Notes: generated by a model not told the origin, from the letters alone. A stretch of DNA of 18,028 nucleotides from DASWOJ01 sp036398775 (GCA_036398775.1 DASWOJ010000455.1:1-18028), one strand, 5' to 3'; counted from the stretch's first letter, positions 1 to 7,251 are shown. Translations and numbers: made by a program.

Positions 1-453
1 GTGCGCCGTCAGGTCCATGGTGATGTCATGGAACTCGTGCTGCCCGCGCACCGGCACCGCCCCGGCCCGGCGCAGCAGCGCCCGCATCCGCGCCAGCAGC
101 GCATCCATGCTGAACGGCTTGGTGATGTAGTCGTCGGCCCCGGTGTTCAGCCCGCGCACCGCGTCCTGGTCCTCGGTCCGCGCCGTCACCATGATGACCG
201 GCAGGTCGCGCGTCGCCGGGCGGCGCCGTATCTGCCGGCAAACCTCGATCCCGGACATCACCGGCAGCATCCAGTCCAGCAACACGATGTCCGGCACCGC
301 CTCGGTGATGCGTGTCAGCGCCTCCTGCCCATCCACTGCCTCGTCCACCCGGAATCCCTGCTTTTCCAGGTTGTAGCGCAGCATGGTCGCCAGCGACGCC
401 TCGTCCTCCACGACGAGCACGAGCGGCTTCGACATGCCGCTGCCGCCGGCCAT
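1..453 (-). CDS. phoB: Phosphate regulon response regulator PhoB (3' part outside window)
   Basis: This is an OmpR/PhoB-family response regulator that, when phosphorylated by PhoR, binds Pho boxes and activates phosphate-scavenging genes. The 151 visible residues contain a complete receiver domain: acidic pocket VVEDE (residues 14-18), phosphoacceptor Asp60 in LLDWMLP, the switch Thr in VTARTE and Lys in ITKPF. The linker and first strand of the winged-helix DNA-binding domain follow before the window edge; about 78 residues of a typical 229-residue PhoB are missing. The chosen ATG overlaps the phoU stop as TGATG and has GGAGG 11 nt upstream, which suggests translational coupling. An in-frame ATG at 435 (MSKPLVL) is an alternative start without a clear ribosome site. 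Position at the end of the pst operon makes PhoB the secure identity. Confidence 0.93.
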   Translation of the reverse strand, partial: MAGGSGMSKPLVLVVEDEASLATMLRYNLEKQGFRVDEAVDGQEALTRITEAVPDIVLLDWMLPVMSGIEVCRQIRRRPATRDLPVIMVTARTEDQDAVRGLNTGADDYITKPFSMDALLARMRALLRRAGAVPVRGQHEFHDITMDLTAH

Positions 454-1199
454 CACTGCGCCGGCCTCCGCTCGTCAACCGGCTCATCCGGCGGCCGCAC
501 CACGGCATAGGCCGAGGTGTTCCCCTTGGGCCGCTCGTCCGACAGCCGCTCCCCGGTGATGGCGTAGTACAGGGTCTCCGCGATGTTGGTCGCGTGGTCG
601 CCCATCCGCTCCAGGTTCTTGGCGATGAACAGCAGGTGGGTGCAGGGCGTGATGTTGCGCGCGTCCTCCATCATGTAGGTGACCAGCTCGCGGAAGATCG
701 AGTTGTACAGGTCGTCAATCGCCTCGTCGGCGTGCCAGACCTGCAAGGCCTTCTTCTCGTCCCGCTCGCCGATGGCGTCTATCACCAGCTTCAGGCTCTC
801 CTGCACCAGCCGGCAGATGTTCAGCAGGCCCGTCACGCTGAACGGCAGGCGGAACTCCGCAAGCACGATGCTGCGCTTGGCCACGTTCTTGGCGTAGTCG
901 CCGATCCGCTCCATCCCCGCGGTGATCTTCAGGGCGGCGACGATCTCCCGCAGGTCGCTCGCCATCGGCTGCCGCAGCGCCAGCATCCGGATCACCAACT
1001 GCTCCCCCTGCCGGTCGAGCGCGTCAACCGAGCTGTCCAGCGCCACGGCGCGGGTCGCAGCCTCGGCGTCGCCGGTCCGTATGGCCTGCGTCGCCAGCGC
1101 CATCTGGTTCTCGACGATCCCGCCCATCTCCGTCAGCAGGCCGCGCAGCCGCTGCAGCTCCTGGCCATAGCTTTTGACGATATGCTGGCTTTCGCTCAT
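453..1199 (-). CDS. phoU: Phosphate signalling protein PhoU
   Basis: PhoU is a cytoplasmic all-helical protein that links the Pst transporter to the PhoR kinase and keeps the Pho regulon off when phosphate is plentiful. The 248-residue protein has the duplicated three-helix PhoU repeat, and both copies carry the ExxxD metal-cluster motif: ERIGD at 97-101 and ERMGD at 197-201, each followed by xxAxN. The last roughly 25 residues are a charged, proline-rich tail beyond the usual fold. The ATG at 1199 is preceded by AGGA; only 11 nt separate it from the pstB stop, and the 3' end overlaps phoB. Family, length and operon position agree. Confidence 0.96.
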   Translation of the reverse strand: MSESQHIVKSYGQELQRLRGLLTEMGGIVENQMALATQAIRTGDAEAATRAVALDSSVDALDRQGEQLVIRMLALRQPMASDLREIVAALKITAGMERIGDYAKNVAKRSIVLAEFRLPFSVTGLLNICRLVQESLKLVIDAIGERDEKKALQVWHADEAIDDLYNSIFRELVTYMMEDARNITPCTHLLFIAKNLERMGDHATNIAETLYYAITGERLSDERPKGNTSAYAVVRPPDEPVDERRPAQ

Positions 1200-1210
1200 T
1201 GATCCGTTTC

Positions 1211-2065
1211 CTAACCGAAGCGGCCGGTGATGTATTCCTGGGTGCGCTTCAGCCGCGGCGCGGTGAACATCTCCGCCGCCGGGCCGACCTCGACCAGCTC
1301 GCCCAGGTAGAAGAACGCCACCTGGTCCGCGCAGCGCGCCGCCTGCTGCATGTTGTGGGTCACGATGGCGATGGTGAAGTCGCGCTTCAGCTCATCGATC
1401 AGCTCCTCGATCTTGAGCGTGCTGATCGGGTCGAGCGCGCTGGTCGGCTCGTCCAGCAGGATCACCTCCGGCAGCACCGCGATGGTCCGGGCGATGCAAA
1501 GCCGCTGCTGCTGCCCGCCGGACAGCCCGGCGGCCGAGGTCGTCAGCCGGTCCTTCACCTCGCCCCACAGGGCCGCCCGCGTCAGCGACCATTCCACCCG
1601 CTCGTCCATCTCCGCGCGGGACAGCCGCTCGTGCAGTCGCACGCCGAAGGAGATGTTGTCGTAGATGCTCATCGGGAACGGCGTCGGCTTCTGGAACACC
1701 ATGCCGATCCGGCTGCGCAGGTCGTTCAGGTCCACGTCGGGCGCAATGATGTTCTGCCCGTCCATCATCACCTCGCCCTCCGCGCGCTGCCCGGGATACA
1801 GGTCGTACATGCGGTTCAGCACCCGCAGCAGGGTGGACTTGCCGCAGCCGCTGGGGCCGATCATCCCCGTCACCTGCTTGTCCGGCAGATCCAGCACGAT
1901 GGACTTCAGCGCCCTGTTGGTCCCGTAATAGAAATCGAGGCCGCGTATCGCGATGCGCGCCTGGTTCAGCTCCGCCTCCGACGTGGCGCGCATCATGCCC
2001 ATGTTGTGCCCTGCGCCCGGCTCCCCCCGGGCCTCCAAGGTGCGGCCGGCCTGTTCTGATGGCAT
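1211..2065 (-). CDS. pstB: Phosphate ABC transporter ATP-binding protein PstB
   Basis: PstB is the ATPase of the high-affinity phosphate importer PstSCAB and works as a dimer under the PstC/PstA membrane channel. The 284-residue sequence shows Walker A GPSGCGKST (70-78), a Q-loop in MVFQKPTPFP, the signature LSGGQQQR, Walker B VILLDEPTSALD and the H-loop VTHN. The start at 2065 follows the pstA stop by 3 nt and has GGAG/AGGA just upstream. The first 35 residues before the conserved core are variable, so the in-frame methionines at residues 22, 24 and 25 are possible alternative starts. Confidence 0.97.
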   Translation of the reverse strand: MPSEQAGRTLEARGEPGAGHNMGMMRATSEAELNQARIAIRGLDFYYGTNRALKSIVLDLPDKQVTGMIGPSGCGKSTLLRVLNRMYDLYPGQRAEGEVMMDGQNIIAPDVDLNDLRSRIGMVFQKPTPFPMSIYDNISFGVRLHERLSRAEMDERVEWSLTRAALWGEVKDRLTTSAAGLSGGQQQRLCIARTIAVLPEVILLDEPTSALDPISTLKIEELIDELKRDFTIAIVTHNMQQAARCADQVAFFYLGELVEVGPAAEMFTAPRLKRTQEYITGRFG

Positions 2066-2068
2066 GTC

Positions 2069-2980
2069 CTAGCTCCGCTTGCGCAGGACGACCCGCGCGA
2101 TGATGTTGACGGCCAGCACGCCCATGGTGATCAGCAATGCCCCGACCCAGGCAAGCTGCACCTGGTCGGCGTAGGCTGATCCTGCAAAGTTGTAGATGGT
2201 CACCGGCAGGCTGCTGAGCGGCTGGCTCATGTCCAGCGACCAGTTGAGGTTGCCCAGCGAGGTGAACAGCAGCGGCGCCGTCTCGCCGGCAACCCGGGCG
2301 ATGGCCAGCAGCACGCCGGTCAGTATGCCGTCCAGCGCCGCGCGGTAGCAGACGAAGACGATCGCCTTCCACTTCGGCGCCCCCAATGCCACCGCCGCCT
2401 CCCGCAGCGTGGTCGGGATCAGCCGCAGCATGTCCTCCGTCGTGCGGACGACGATGGGGATCACGATGATCGCCAGCGCGATGCACCCGGCCCACCCGGA
2501 ATACCCGCCGAACGGCCGCACCGCGAACTGATAGACGAACAGCCCGATCAGGATGCTGGGCGCCGACAGCAGCACGTCCGACACGAACCGAACCGTGTCG
2601 CCCAGCCGCGACCCGGCCGCATATTCCGACAGGTAGGTGCCCACCATCAATCCGATCGGCGTGCCGATCAGGGTGCCGATCAGCGCCTGGATCAGGCTGC
2701 CGGCGATGGCGTTCAGCAGCCCGCCGTTGGAGCCCGCAGGCTTCGTGACCTCGGTGAACACCGACAGATGCAGCCCGCCCAGGCCGCGCACGAACAGCGT
2801 CATCAGGATCGAGGCCAGGAACAGCAGCCCCACCGCCGTCGCCGCCCAGCACAGCACCTTCACCACCCGGTCCGACAGCCGCCGGCGGCGGCCAAGCGCC
2901 AGGGCGACGGCCGCGCTGCGCGGCGCCTGGCCCGTACTGCCTCCCTCCCGCGCCCCTGCATCGGCGACCGAAACGCTCAT
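2069..2980 (-). CDS. pstA: Phosphate ABC transporter permease PstA
   Basis: PstA is one of the two inner-membrane subunits that form the phosphate channel. The 303-residue protein has a cytoplasmic N-terminus rich in Ala/Arg, a first membrane helix (about residues 42-62), then a six-helix MetI-type permease core. The PstB-contacting loop (TTLREAAVALGAPKW, matching the EAA motif) and the conserved IARVAGETAPLLF segment are clear. The ATG overlaps the pstC stop as ATGA, so translation is probably coupled. The open frame continues upstream to 3451, but that part is antiparallel shadow inside pstC; the start at 2980 fits the family length. Confidence 0.96.
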   Translation of the reverse strand: MSVSVADAGAREGGSTGQAPRSAAVALALGRRRRLSDRVVKVLCWAATAVGLLFLASILMTLFVRGLGGLHLSVFTEVTKPAGSNGGLLNAIAGSLIQALIGTLIGTPIGLMVGTYLSEYAAGSRLGDTVRFVSDVLLSAPSILIGLFVYQFAVRPFGGYSGWAGCIALAIIVIPIVVRTTEDMLRLIPTTLREAAVALGAPKWKAIVFVCYRAALDGILTGVLLAIARVAGETAPLLFTSLGNLNWSLDMSQPLSSLPVTIYNFAGSAYADQVQLAWVGALLITMGVLAVNIIARVVLRKRS

Positions 2981-3942
2981 GCCCTCGCCCTCGGGCGCAG
3001 CAGCATCCGCGAGATCGCCAGGACGATGAACGAGATCACGAACAGTATGAACCCCAGCGCCAGCAGAGACGCCAGCCGGAGGCTGCCCCCCGTCGCCTCC
3101 CCGAACTCCAGCGCCACAAGGGAGGCGATGGTGTTCCCCGGCCCGAACAGGCTCTGGCTGATCCGGTTGGTGTTGCCGATGACGAAGGTGACCGCCATCG
3201 TCTCCCCCAGCGCCCGGCCCAGCCCGAGCATGATGCCGCCAACCACCGACACCCGGGTATAGGGCAGCACGATGGAGCGCATGACCTCCCAGGTCGTGCA
3301 GCCGACGCCGTAGGCGGACTCCTTGAACACCACCGGCACCGTCTGGAACACGTCGCGCATGGTCGCCGCGATGAACGGGACGATCATGATCGCAAGGATC
3401 AGCGCGGCGGTGAGGATGCCGGTGCCGTATGCCGGGCCGCCGAACAGCCATCCGACCAATGGCAGCTCGCCCAGGGTGTCAATCGCCCAGGGCTGCACGT
3501 GCTCCGCCATGACCGGGACGATGACGAAGAACCCCCACATCCCGTAGATGATGGACGGCACCGCCGCCAGCAGCTCGACCGCGGTGCCGACGGGACGGCG
3601 CACCCATTGCGGCGCAAGCTCCGTCAGGAAAAAGGCGATGCCAAAGGCCAGCGGCACCGCGGCCGCCAGGGCGATGATCGAGGTGACGACCGTCCCATAG
3701 ATCGGAACCGCGCCGCCATAGATGTCCTCGACCGGATCCCAGTCGGCATTGACCAGGAAATAGGCGCCGAACTGCCGGAACGCAGGCAGCCCGCCCAGGA
3801 ACAGCGTGACGATGATCGCGCCCAGCAATGCCAGCACGAGCATTCCAGACGCACGGGCAAGCCCGGCGAACACCGCATCGCCCACGCTCCGCCTCGGGAC
3901 GGCGCGCGGCGGCATGGCGGCGGCGGAAATGGATTGGGACAA
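2977..3942 (-). CDS. pstC: Phosphate ABC transporter permease PstC (TTG start)
   Basis: PstC pairs with PstA to form the phosphate channel in the inner membrane. The 321 residues match the usual PstC length (about 319 in E. coli) and show an N-terminal helix (about 33-51), a periplasmic segment with DWDPVEDIYGG typical of PstC, and a MetI-type core with LGRALGETMAVTF. The start codon appears to be TTG at 3942: AGGA lies 7 nt upstream, while the next in-frame ATG (residue 10) has no ribosome site. That AGGA lies in one arm of an inverted repeat filling the pstS-pstC gap, which may limit translation of the transporter compared with PstS. Confidence 0.94.
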   Translation of the reverse strand: MSQSISAAAMPPRAVPRRSVGDAVFAGLARASGMLVLALLGAIIVTLFLGGLPAFRQFGAYFLVNADWDPVEDIYGGAVPIYGTVVTSIIALAAAVPLAFGIAFFLTELAPQWVRRPVGTAVELLAAVPSIIYGMWGFFVIVPVMAEHVQPWAIDTLGELPLVGWLFGGPAYGTGILTAALILAIMIVPFIAATMRDVFQTVPVVFKESAYGVGCTTWEVMRSIVLPYTRVSVVGGIMLGLGRALGETMAVTFVIGNTNRISQSLFGPGNTIASLVALEFGEATGGSLRLASLLALGFILFVISFIVLAISRMLLRPRARA

Positions 3943-3944
3943 GG

Positions 3945-4010
3945 CTGCATCCTACCGGGGATGGATGACGCAGGCGTCCAGGACGGCCCCGGACGCCCGG
4001 ATGGATGCAG
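3945..4010. repeat. Nested inverted repeats in the pstS-pstC gap
   Basis: An outer 8-bp perfect inverted repeat (CTGCATCC at 3945-3952 and GGATGCAG at 4003-4010) encloses an inner 7-bp perfect hairpin (GGCGTCC at 3973-3979 and GGACGCC at 3991-3997, loop 11 nt). In the minus-strand mRNA the outer 3' arm covers most of the AGGA ribosome site of pstC, 7 nt before its TTG start. The inner stem has no U-tract, so it is not a classical terminator. A structure here could protect the pstS 3' end, weaken read-through or limit pstC translation, giving the excess of binding protein that ABC importers need. The structure is seen; the role is inferred. Confidence 0.65.
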
Positions 4011-4012
4011 GC

Positions 4013-5059
4013 TTACTGGTATATGGCCGCCCCGCCCACCATGATCGTGCTGCGCCAGGCCGCGCGCACGTTGTCCTGCACCGCCTTCGGCAGCGGGATG
4101 TATTCAAGCTGCGTCGCAACCGGGCCGCCGCTGTTGTAGGCCCAGTCCACCCACTTCAGCACGTTGGCGGCGCGGGCCGGGTCCTTCGGGTCCTTGGGCA
4201 CCAGCAGGAACGTCGCCGAGACGATCGGCCAGCTCGTGGCGCCGGCCTGGTCAATCAGGTCCACCGCGAAGTTCTGCGCGCCGCCCCAGTCGCCCGACGA
4301 TGCCGCCGCCCCGAACGCCTCCATGGTCGGAGCAACGAAGGCGCCGGACTTGTTGCGCAGCGCCGTCGTCGTCAGGTTGTTCTGCGTCGCATAGGCGTTT
4401 TCAACATAGCCGACGGCGCCGCGGGTGTTCTTCACCGTGCCTGCCACGCCGTCGTTGCCGCGGGCGCCCGCGCCCGCCGGCCACTTTACGCTCGTGCTCG
4501 CGCCGACGTGGCTCTTCCAGTCAGGGCTGGACGCCGACAAATACGACGTGAACACGAACGACGTGCCGCTGCCGTCGGCGCGATACACCGGCGCGACCGC
4601 CAGGTTCGGCAGCGCGACGCCGCTGTTGACCGCGGCGATCTTGGGATCGTTCCATTTAGTGATCTTGCCCATGTAGATTTCGGCCAGCAGCTCGCCCGTC
4701 AGCTTGACCTGGTTCGCCGCCATCCCGGGGATGTTCACGATCGGCACCACGGCGCCCATCACCATCGGGAACTGCAGCAGGTTGGCCGATTGCAGCTTGG
4801 CCGGGTCCATCGGCGCGTCCGACGCCCCGAAATCCACCGTGCGGTTGGTGATCTGGTTCTGCCCGCCGCCGGAGCCGATGGCCTGGTAGTTCAGCTCGAC
4901 CCCGATGGCCGCCTTCGCCGCCTCGCCCCACTTGGCATAAACCGGCGCCGGAAAGGTCGCGCCCGCACCGGTGATCTGGTTCTGCGCCGCTGCCGGCAGC
5001 GCCGCGCCCAAGGTGAACCCTGCCAGCGTGACCGCCAGCGCCGTGACCTTGATGTTCAT
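4013..5059 (-). CDS. pstS: Periplasmic phosphate-binding protein PstS
   Basis: PstS captures phosphate in the periplasm and delivers it to PstCA. The 348-residue precursor begins with a signal peptide (about residues 1-25, predicted cleavage after AAA). The mature protein opens with the hallmark GAGATFPAPVY (31-41), followed by GSGGGQNQI (61-69), VDFGASDAP (74-82, whose Asp contacts phosphate in characterised PstS) and RADGSGTSF, the phosphate-gripping loop. The ATG at 5059 has GGAGG 4 nt upstream; the frame stays open to 5146, but that would put 29 residues before a good signal peptide, so 5059 is preferred. It is the first gene of the operon and lies directly downstream of a Pho-box array. 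Confidence 0.96.
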   Translation of the reverse strand: MNIKVTALAVTLAGFTLGAALPAAAQNQITGAGATFPAPVYAKWGEAAKAAIGVELNYQAIGSGGGQNQITNRTVDFGASDAPMDPAKLQSANLLQFPMVMGAVVPIVNIPGMAANQVKLTGELLAEIYMGKITKWNDPKIAAVNSGVALPNLAVAPVYRADGSGTSFVFTSYLSASSPDWKSHVGASTSVKWPAGAGARGNDGVAGTVKNTRGAVGYVENAYATQNNLTTTALRNKSGAFVAPTMEAFGAAASSGDWGGAQNFAVDLIDQAGATSWPIVSATFLLVPKDPKDPARAANVLKWVDWAYNSGGPVATQLEYIPLPKAVQDNVRAAWRSTIMVGGAAIYQ

Positions 5060-5136
5060 GCAGCCTCCATCGTGGGCGCGCCGTCCGCGCCGAGGCAGGG
5101 CAAACCCTGCGTTGGCGCGGAACCTAGCCGCCACCC

Positions 5137-5176
5137 GTGACGGCAAGATTGCAGATCAGTGACACTTCGATGACAG
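5137..5176 (-). promoter_or_regulatory. Pho-box array upstream of pstS
   Basis: Read on the minus strand, this stretch holds PhoB half-sites starting exactly every 11 bp: CTGTCAT (5176-5170), GTGTCAC (5165-5159), CTGCAAT (5154-5148) and CCGTCAC (5143-5137). The first pair closely fits the known Pho box (two CTGTCAT-like 7-mers separated by 4 bp); the third and fourth are weaker, at about 5 of 7 matches each. PhoB binds such direct repeats as a head-to-tail dimer and recruits RNA polymerase in place of a -35 element. The array ends 77 nt before the pstS ATG. I see no clear -10 hexamer. Confidence 0.8.
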
Positions 5177-5261
5177 GCATCGGCCGCGGAACAGCGCCCC
5201 AGGAACCAGCCTGTCAGGCCGCACCCACCTGCAACAGTCACGAATTGTCGGATTTTCTGGA

Positions 5262-5336
5262 TGGTGGGCGCGACAGGGATTGAACCTGTGACCCCCGCCG
5301 TGTCAAGGCGATGCTCTACCGCTGAGCTACGCGCCC
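5262..5336 (-). tRNA. tRNA-Val (GAC anticodon)
   Basis: The 75-nt cloverleaf has a perfect 7-bp acceptor stem (GGGCGCG with CGCGCCC), an A discriminator and an encoded CCA end. The D arm TAGCTCAGCGGTAGAGC is canonical, the anticodon loop is TTGACAC (anticodon GAC, reading GUC valine codons), and the T arm contains GGTTCAATCC. It lies upstream of pstS on the same strand but outside the Pho-controlled operon. Confidence 0.97.
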
Positions 5337-5349
5337 ATCCAGGCCCGCG

Positions 5350-5378
5350 TCTTAGGGCATAAGCTGGCCAATATGCAA
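5350..5378 (-). promoter_or_regulatory. Candidate sigma-70-type promoter of tRNA-Val
   Basis: On the minus strand TTGCAT (5378-5373) and CTAAGA (5355-5350) are separated by 17 bp. Transcription would start around 5343, a few bases before the mature tRNA 5' end at 5336. The -10 match is poor, so this is only a candidate. Confidence 0.35.
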
Positions 5379-5420
5379 GCTGCCGGGTGACACGGGCGCG
5401 CAGCAGGGGTTAATGATGCG

Positions 5421-6311
5421 ATGGACGTTCCGATCCCGACAGCCACCCCGCTCGCGGCCATAGTGCCTGCGCCCTTCCTGGTCCGGTCCCCCCCGGCTCA
5501 GTCCGCGCCCCTGGTGTTCGCCTCGCCGCATTCGGGCCGCCGCTATTCCCCCGAGTTCCTGGCGGCATCCCGTCTGGATGCGACGGCGCTGCGGCGCAGC
5601 GAGGACAGCTTCGTGGACGAGCTGTTCGACAGCGCCCCGGACCACGGCGCGCCGCTGATCGCGGCCACCTTCCCCCGCGCCTACTGCGATCCCAACCGCG
5701 AGATGTGGGAGCTGGACCCGGCGATGTTCTCCGACGTCCTGCCGTCCTGGGTCAACACCAGCAGCGCCCGTGTCGGCGCCGGACTCGGCACCATCGCCCG
5801 GGTCGTCGCATCCGGCGAGGCGATCTACCGGCGCAAGCTGCGGTTCGCCGAAGCGGAGGAACGCATCAGTGCGTGCTGGGCGCCCTACCACCAGGCGCTG
5901 ACCGGCCTGCTTGCGGCGACGCAGGCCAGGTTCGGCGCGTGCCTGCTGGTGGACTGCCACTCGATGCCGGCTCATGGCGCCACGACGCCAGGCCGCGGCG
6001 CACCGGATATCGTGCTCGGCGACGCGCACGGCACAGCCTGCGCGCCCGGCATCACCCTGTGGATCGAGGACGCGCTGTCCGGCTTCGGCTACGACGTCAG
6101 GCGCAACGACCCCTACGCCGGCGGCTACGTCACGCGCCATTATGGACGCCCCCGCGACGGCAGCCACGCCATCCAGATCGAGGTCGCAAGAGGCCTCTAC
6201 ATGGATGAGGCCCGCTTCGAGCGCAGCCCGGCGTTCACCTTGCTGCATGCCCGCTTGTCGTCCCTTGTCGCCGGCTTGGCGGCTGCCGCGCCGGCCCTGC
6301 TCCGGCCGTGA
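5421..6311 (+). CDS. N-formylglutamate amidohydrolase family protein
   Basis: The family hydrolyses N-formyl-L-glutamate to glutamate and formate (last step of one histidine-degradation route), although many members are untested. The 296-residue cytoplasmic protein has the family's metal and substrate motifs in order: SPHSG (35-39), EDSFVDELF (61-69), a Tyr/Asp/Arg segment RAYCDPNRE (86-94), VDCHSMP (177-183), DPYAGGY and a late HAIQIEV. The ATG at 5421 has AGGGG about 11 nt upstream; two nearby ATGs (5413, 5416) are in other frames. No other hut gene is visible. The transglycosylase gene starts 39 nt after the stop, so the two may share a transcript. Family call is solid; the true substrate is less sure. 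Confidence 0.87.
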   Translation: MDVPIPTATPLAAIVPAPFLVRSPPAQSAPLVFASPHSGRRYSPEFLAASRLDATALRRSEDSFVDELFDSAPDHGAPLIAATFPRAYCDPNREMWELDPAMFSDVLPSWVNTSSARVGAGLGTIARVVASGEAIYRRKLRFAEAEERISACWAPYHQALTGLLAATQARFGACLLVDCHSMPAHGATTPGRGAPDIVLGDAHGTACAPGITLWIEDALSGFGYDVRRNDPYAGGYVTRHYGRPRDGSHAIQIEVARGLYMDEARFERSPAFTLLHARLSSLVAGLAAAAPALLRP

Positions 6312-6340
6312 TTCACCCGATATTCACCTGAAGCTGGCAA

Positions 6341-6360
6341 GCAGGCGCACATGCGCCTGC
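6341..6360 (+). promoter_or_regulatory. Perfect hairpin around the transglycosylase start codon
   Basis: GCAGGCGC (6341-6348) and GCGCCTGC (6353-6360) form a perfect 8-bp GC-rich stem with a four-base loop ACAT. The AUG at 6351 begins in the loop and ends in the stem, and the only nearby ribosome-site-like AGG is inside the 5' arm. In mRNA this should hinder initiation unless opened. Confidence 0.55.
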
Positions 6361-7106
6361 CAGTCCTCGCGGCCCTCATCGCCGCGGCACAGCCAACCCC
6401 CGCGGCAGCTCAGGCCGTCGCATGGCAGCCGCCATCGCCAGCCCCCGGCGCGCAGTGCCGGGCGGCGATCGGCATGGCGGAGCATGTGTCGGGCATACCG
6501 GACCGGCTGATGCAGTCCATCGGCATCATGGAAAGCGGACGGCGGGACGGGACCGGGATCACGTCGGCCTATCCCTGGACCATCAATGCGGAGGGCGTCG
6601 GCTCCTACTACGCCACCAAGGCCGAGGCAGTCGCCGCCGTCAATGCGCTCCGCGCCCGCGGGGTGCGGTCCATTGACGTGGGCTGCATGCAGGTCAACCT
6701 CATGTATCATGCAAACGCCTTCGCCTCCCTGGAGGAGGCGTTCGACCCCGCGGCGAATGCAGCCTACGCGGCGAAATTCCTGCTCCGCCTCCTGGCGCAG
6801 ACTGGGTCATGGCCGGCGGCCACAGCCGGCTACCATTCCCTGACCCCCGAGATCGGTGGCGATTATGCCCGCAAGGTGCTGGCCATCTGGGCGCGGCCAG
6901 CCCCCGCCGGCACGCCTGCGCCTCCCCTGCAGCCGCAGCCGCAAGCGGCATCGCCGGTCGCCGCAAGCTTCGCGGCGCAAAGCGCTGCGGCGGCACGGAT
7001 CATCCCCATGCCGGGCGCAGCCACCCTCGCAACCGGACGCAGCCTCGACTCCTACAGGTCAGCACCGACCAGGTTGGCATTCAGCGTGGCGACGCCGCGC
7101 GGCTGA
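6351..7106 (+). CDS. Secreted SLT-type lytic transglycosylase-like protein
   Basis: The 251-residue protein has a short signal peptide (residues 1-20, cleavage near AAA-Q) followed by an SLT/lysozyme-like fold. Glu61 in IMESGRR fits the catalytic acid of lytic transglycosylases, and DVGCMQVN (109-116) is the family's GxxQv segment; AAKFLLRLL and a downstream AGYHS also match. Such enzymes cut the MurNAc-GlcNAc bond of peptidoglycan in the periplasm. Residues from about 182 are a Pro/Ala/Gln-rich low-complexity tail without a known domain. It starts 39 nt after the amidohydrolase gene and has a hairpin over its start codon. Whether it serves wall turnover or opens the wall for a machine cannot be decided here. 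Confidence 0.82.
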   Translation: MRLPVLAALIAAAQPTPAAAQAVAWQPPSPAPGAQCRAAIGMAEHVSGIPDRLMQSIGIMESGRRDGTGITSAYPWTINAEGVGSYYATKAEAVAAVNALRARGVRSIDVGCMQVNLMYHANAFASLEEAFDPAANAAYAAKFLLRLLAQTGSWPAATAGYHSLTPEIGGDYARKVLAIWARPAPAGTPAPPLQPQPQAASPVAASFAAQSAAAARIIPMPGAATLATGRSLDSYRSAPTRLAFSVATPRG

Positions 7107-7145
7107 TGCCGCGCCGCGCCCGTCCCCGCGCCCCGTGCCGGCCCG

Positions 7146-7165
7146 GGCGGCGCAGCTACGCCGCC
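7146..7165 (+). repeat. GC-rich hairpin between transglycosylase and efflux genes
   Basis: GGCGGCG (7146-7152) and CGCCGCC (7159-7165) form a 7-bp perfect stem with a six-base loop. There is no following T-tract. It lies 40 nt after the transglycosylase stop and may stabilise that mRNA's 3' end. Confidence 0.4.
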
Positions 7166-7169
7166 GCGC

Positions 7170-7203
7170 AAAATGCCGGACGATGAGAAGAGGCTGGCAT
7201 TTT
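7170..7203 (+). terminator. Candidate terminator or operator before the efflux operon
   Basis: AAAATGCC (7170-7177) and GGCATTTT (7196-7203) are perfect inverted repeats; allowing one G-U pair the stem is 10 bp with a 14-nt loop. The 3' arm ends in TTTT, so it could terminate the upstream transcript. It also runs directly into the TTGACA of the next candidate promoter, so a repressor operator is an equally good reading. Confidence 0.45.
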
Positions 7204-7232
7204 GACAAGGAAGGGCAATAAAGAAAGATAGT
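7202..7232 (+). promoter_or_regulatory. Candidate promoter of the RND efflux operon
   Basis: A consensus TTGACA (7202-7207) is followed after 19 bp by GATAGT (7227-7232) in a distinctly A-rich patch within GC-rich DNA. The start codon of the adaptor gene follows 19 nt after the -10. The spacer is long and the -10 imperfect, so confidence is moderate. Confidence 0.45.
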
Positions 7233-7251
7233 ACCGTTCCGGAACCCGCCC

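Noticed and set aside
2981..3451. Upstream extension of the pstA frame
   Set aside because: It lies inside pstC in another frame and would add about 157 non-family residues before a normal PstA start that overlaps the pstC stop as ATGA.
5177..5261. Terminator for tRNA-Val in the gap before the Pho boxes
   Set aside because: Only a short GCCT-GAC-AGGC hairpin without a T-tract is present; not enough to call.
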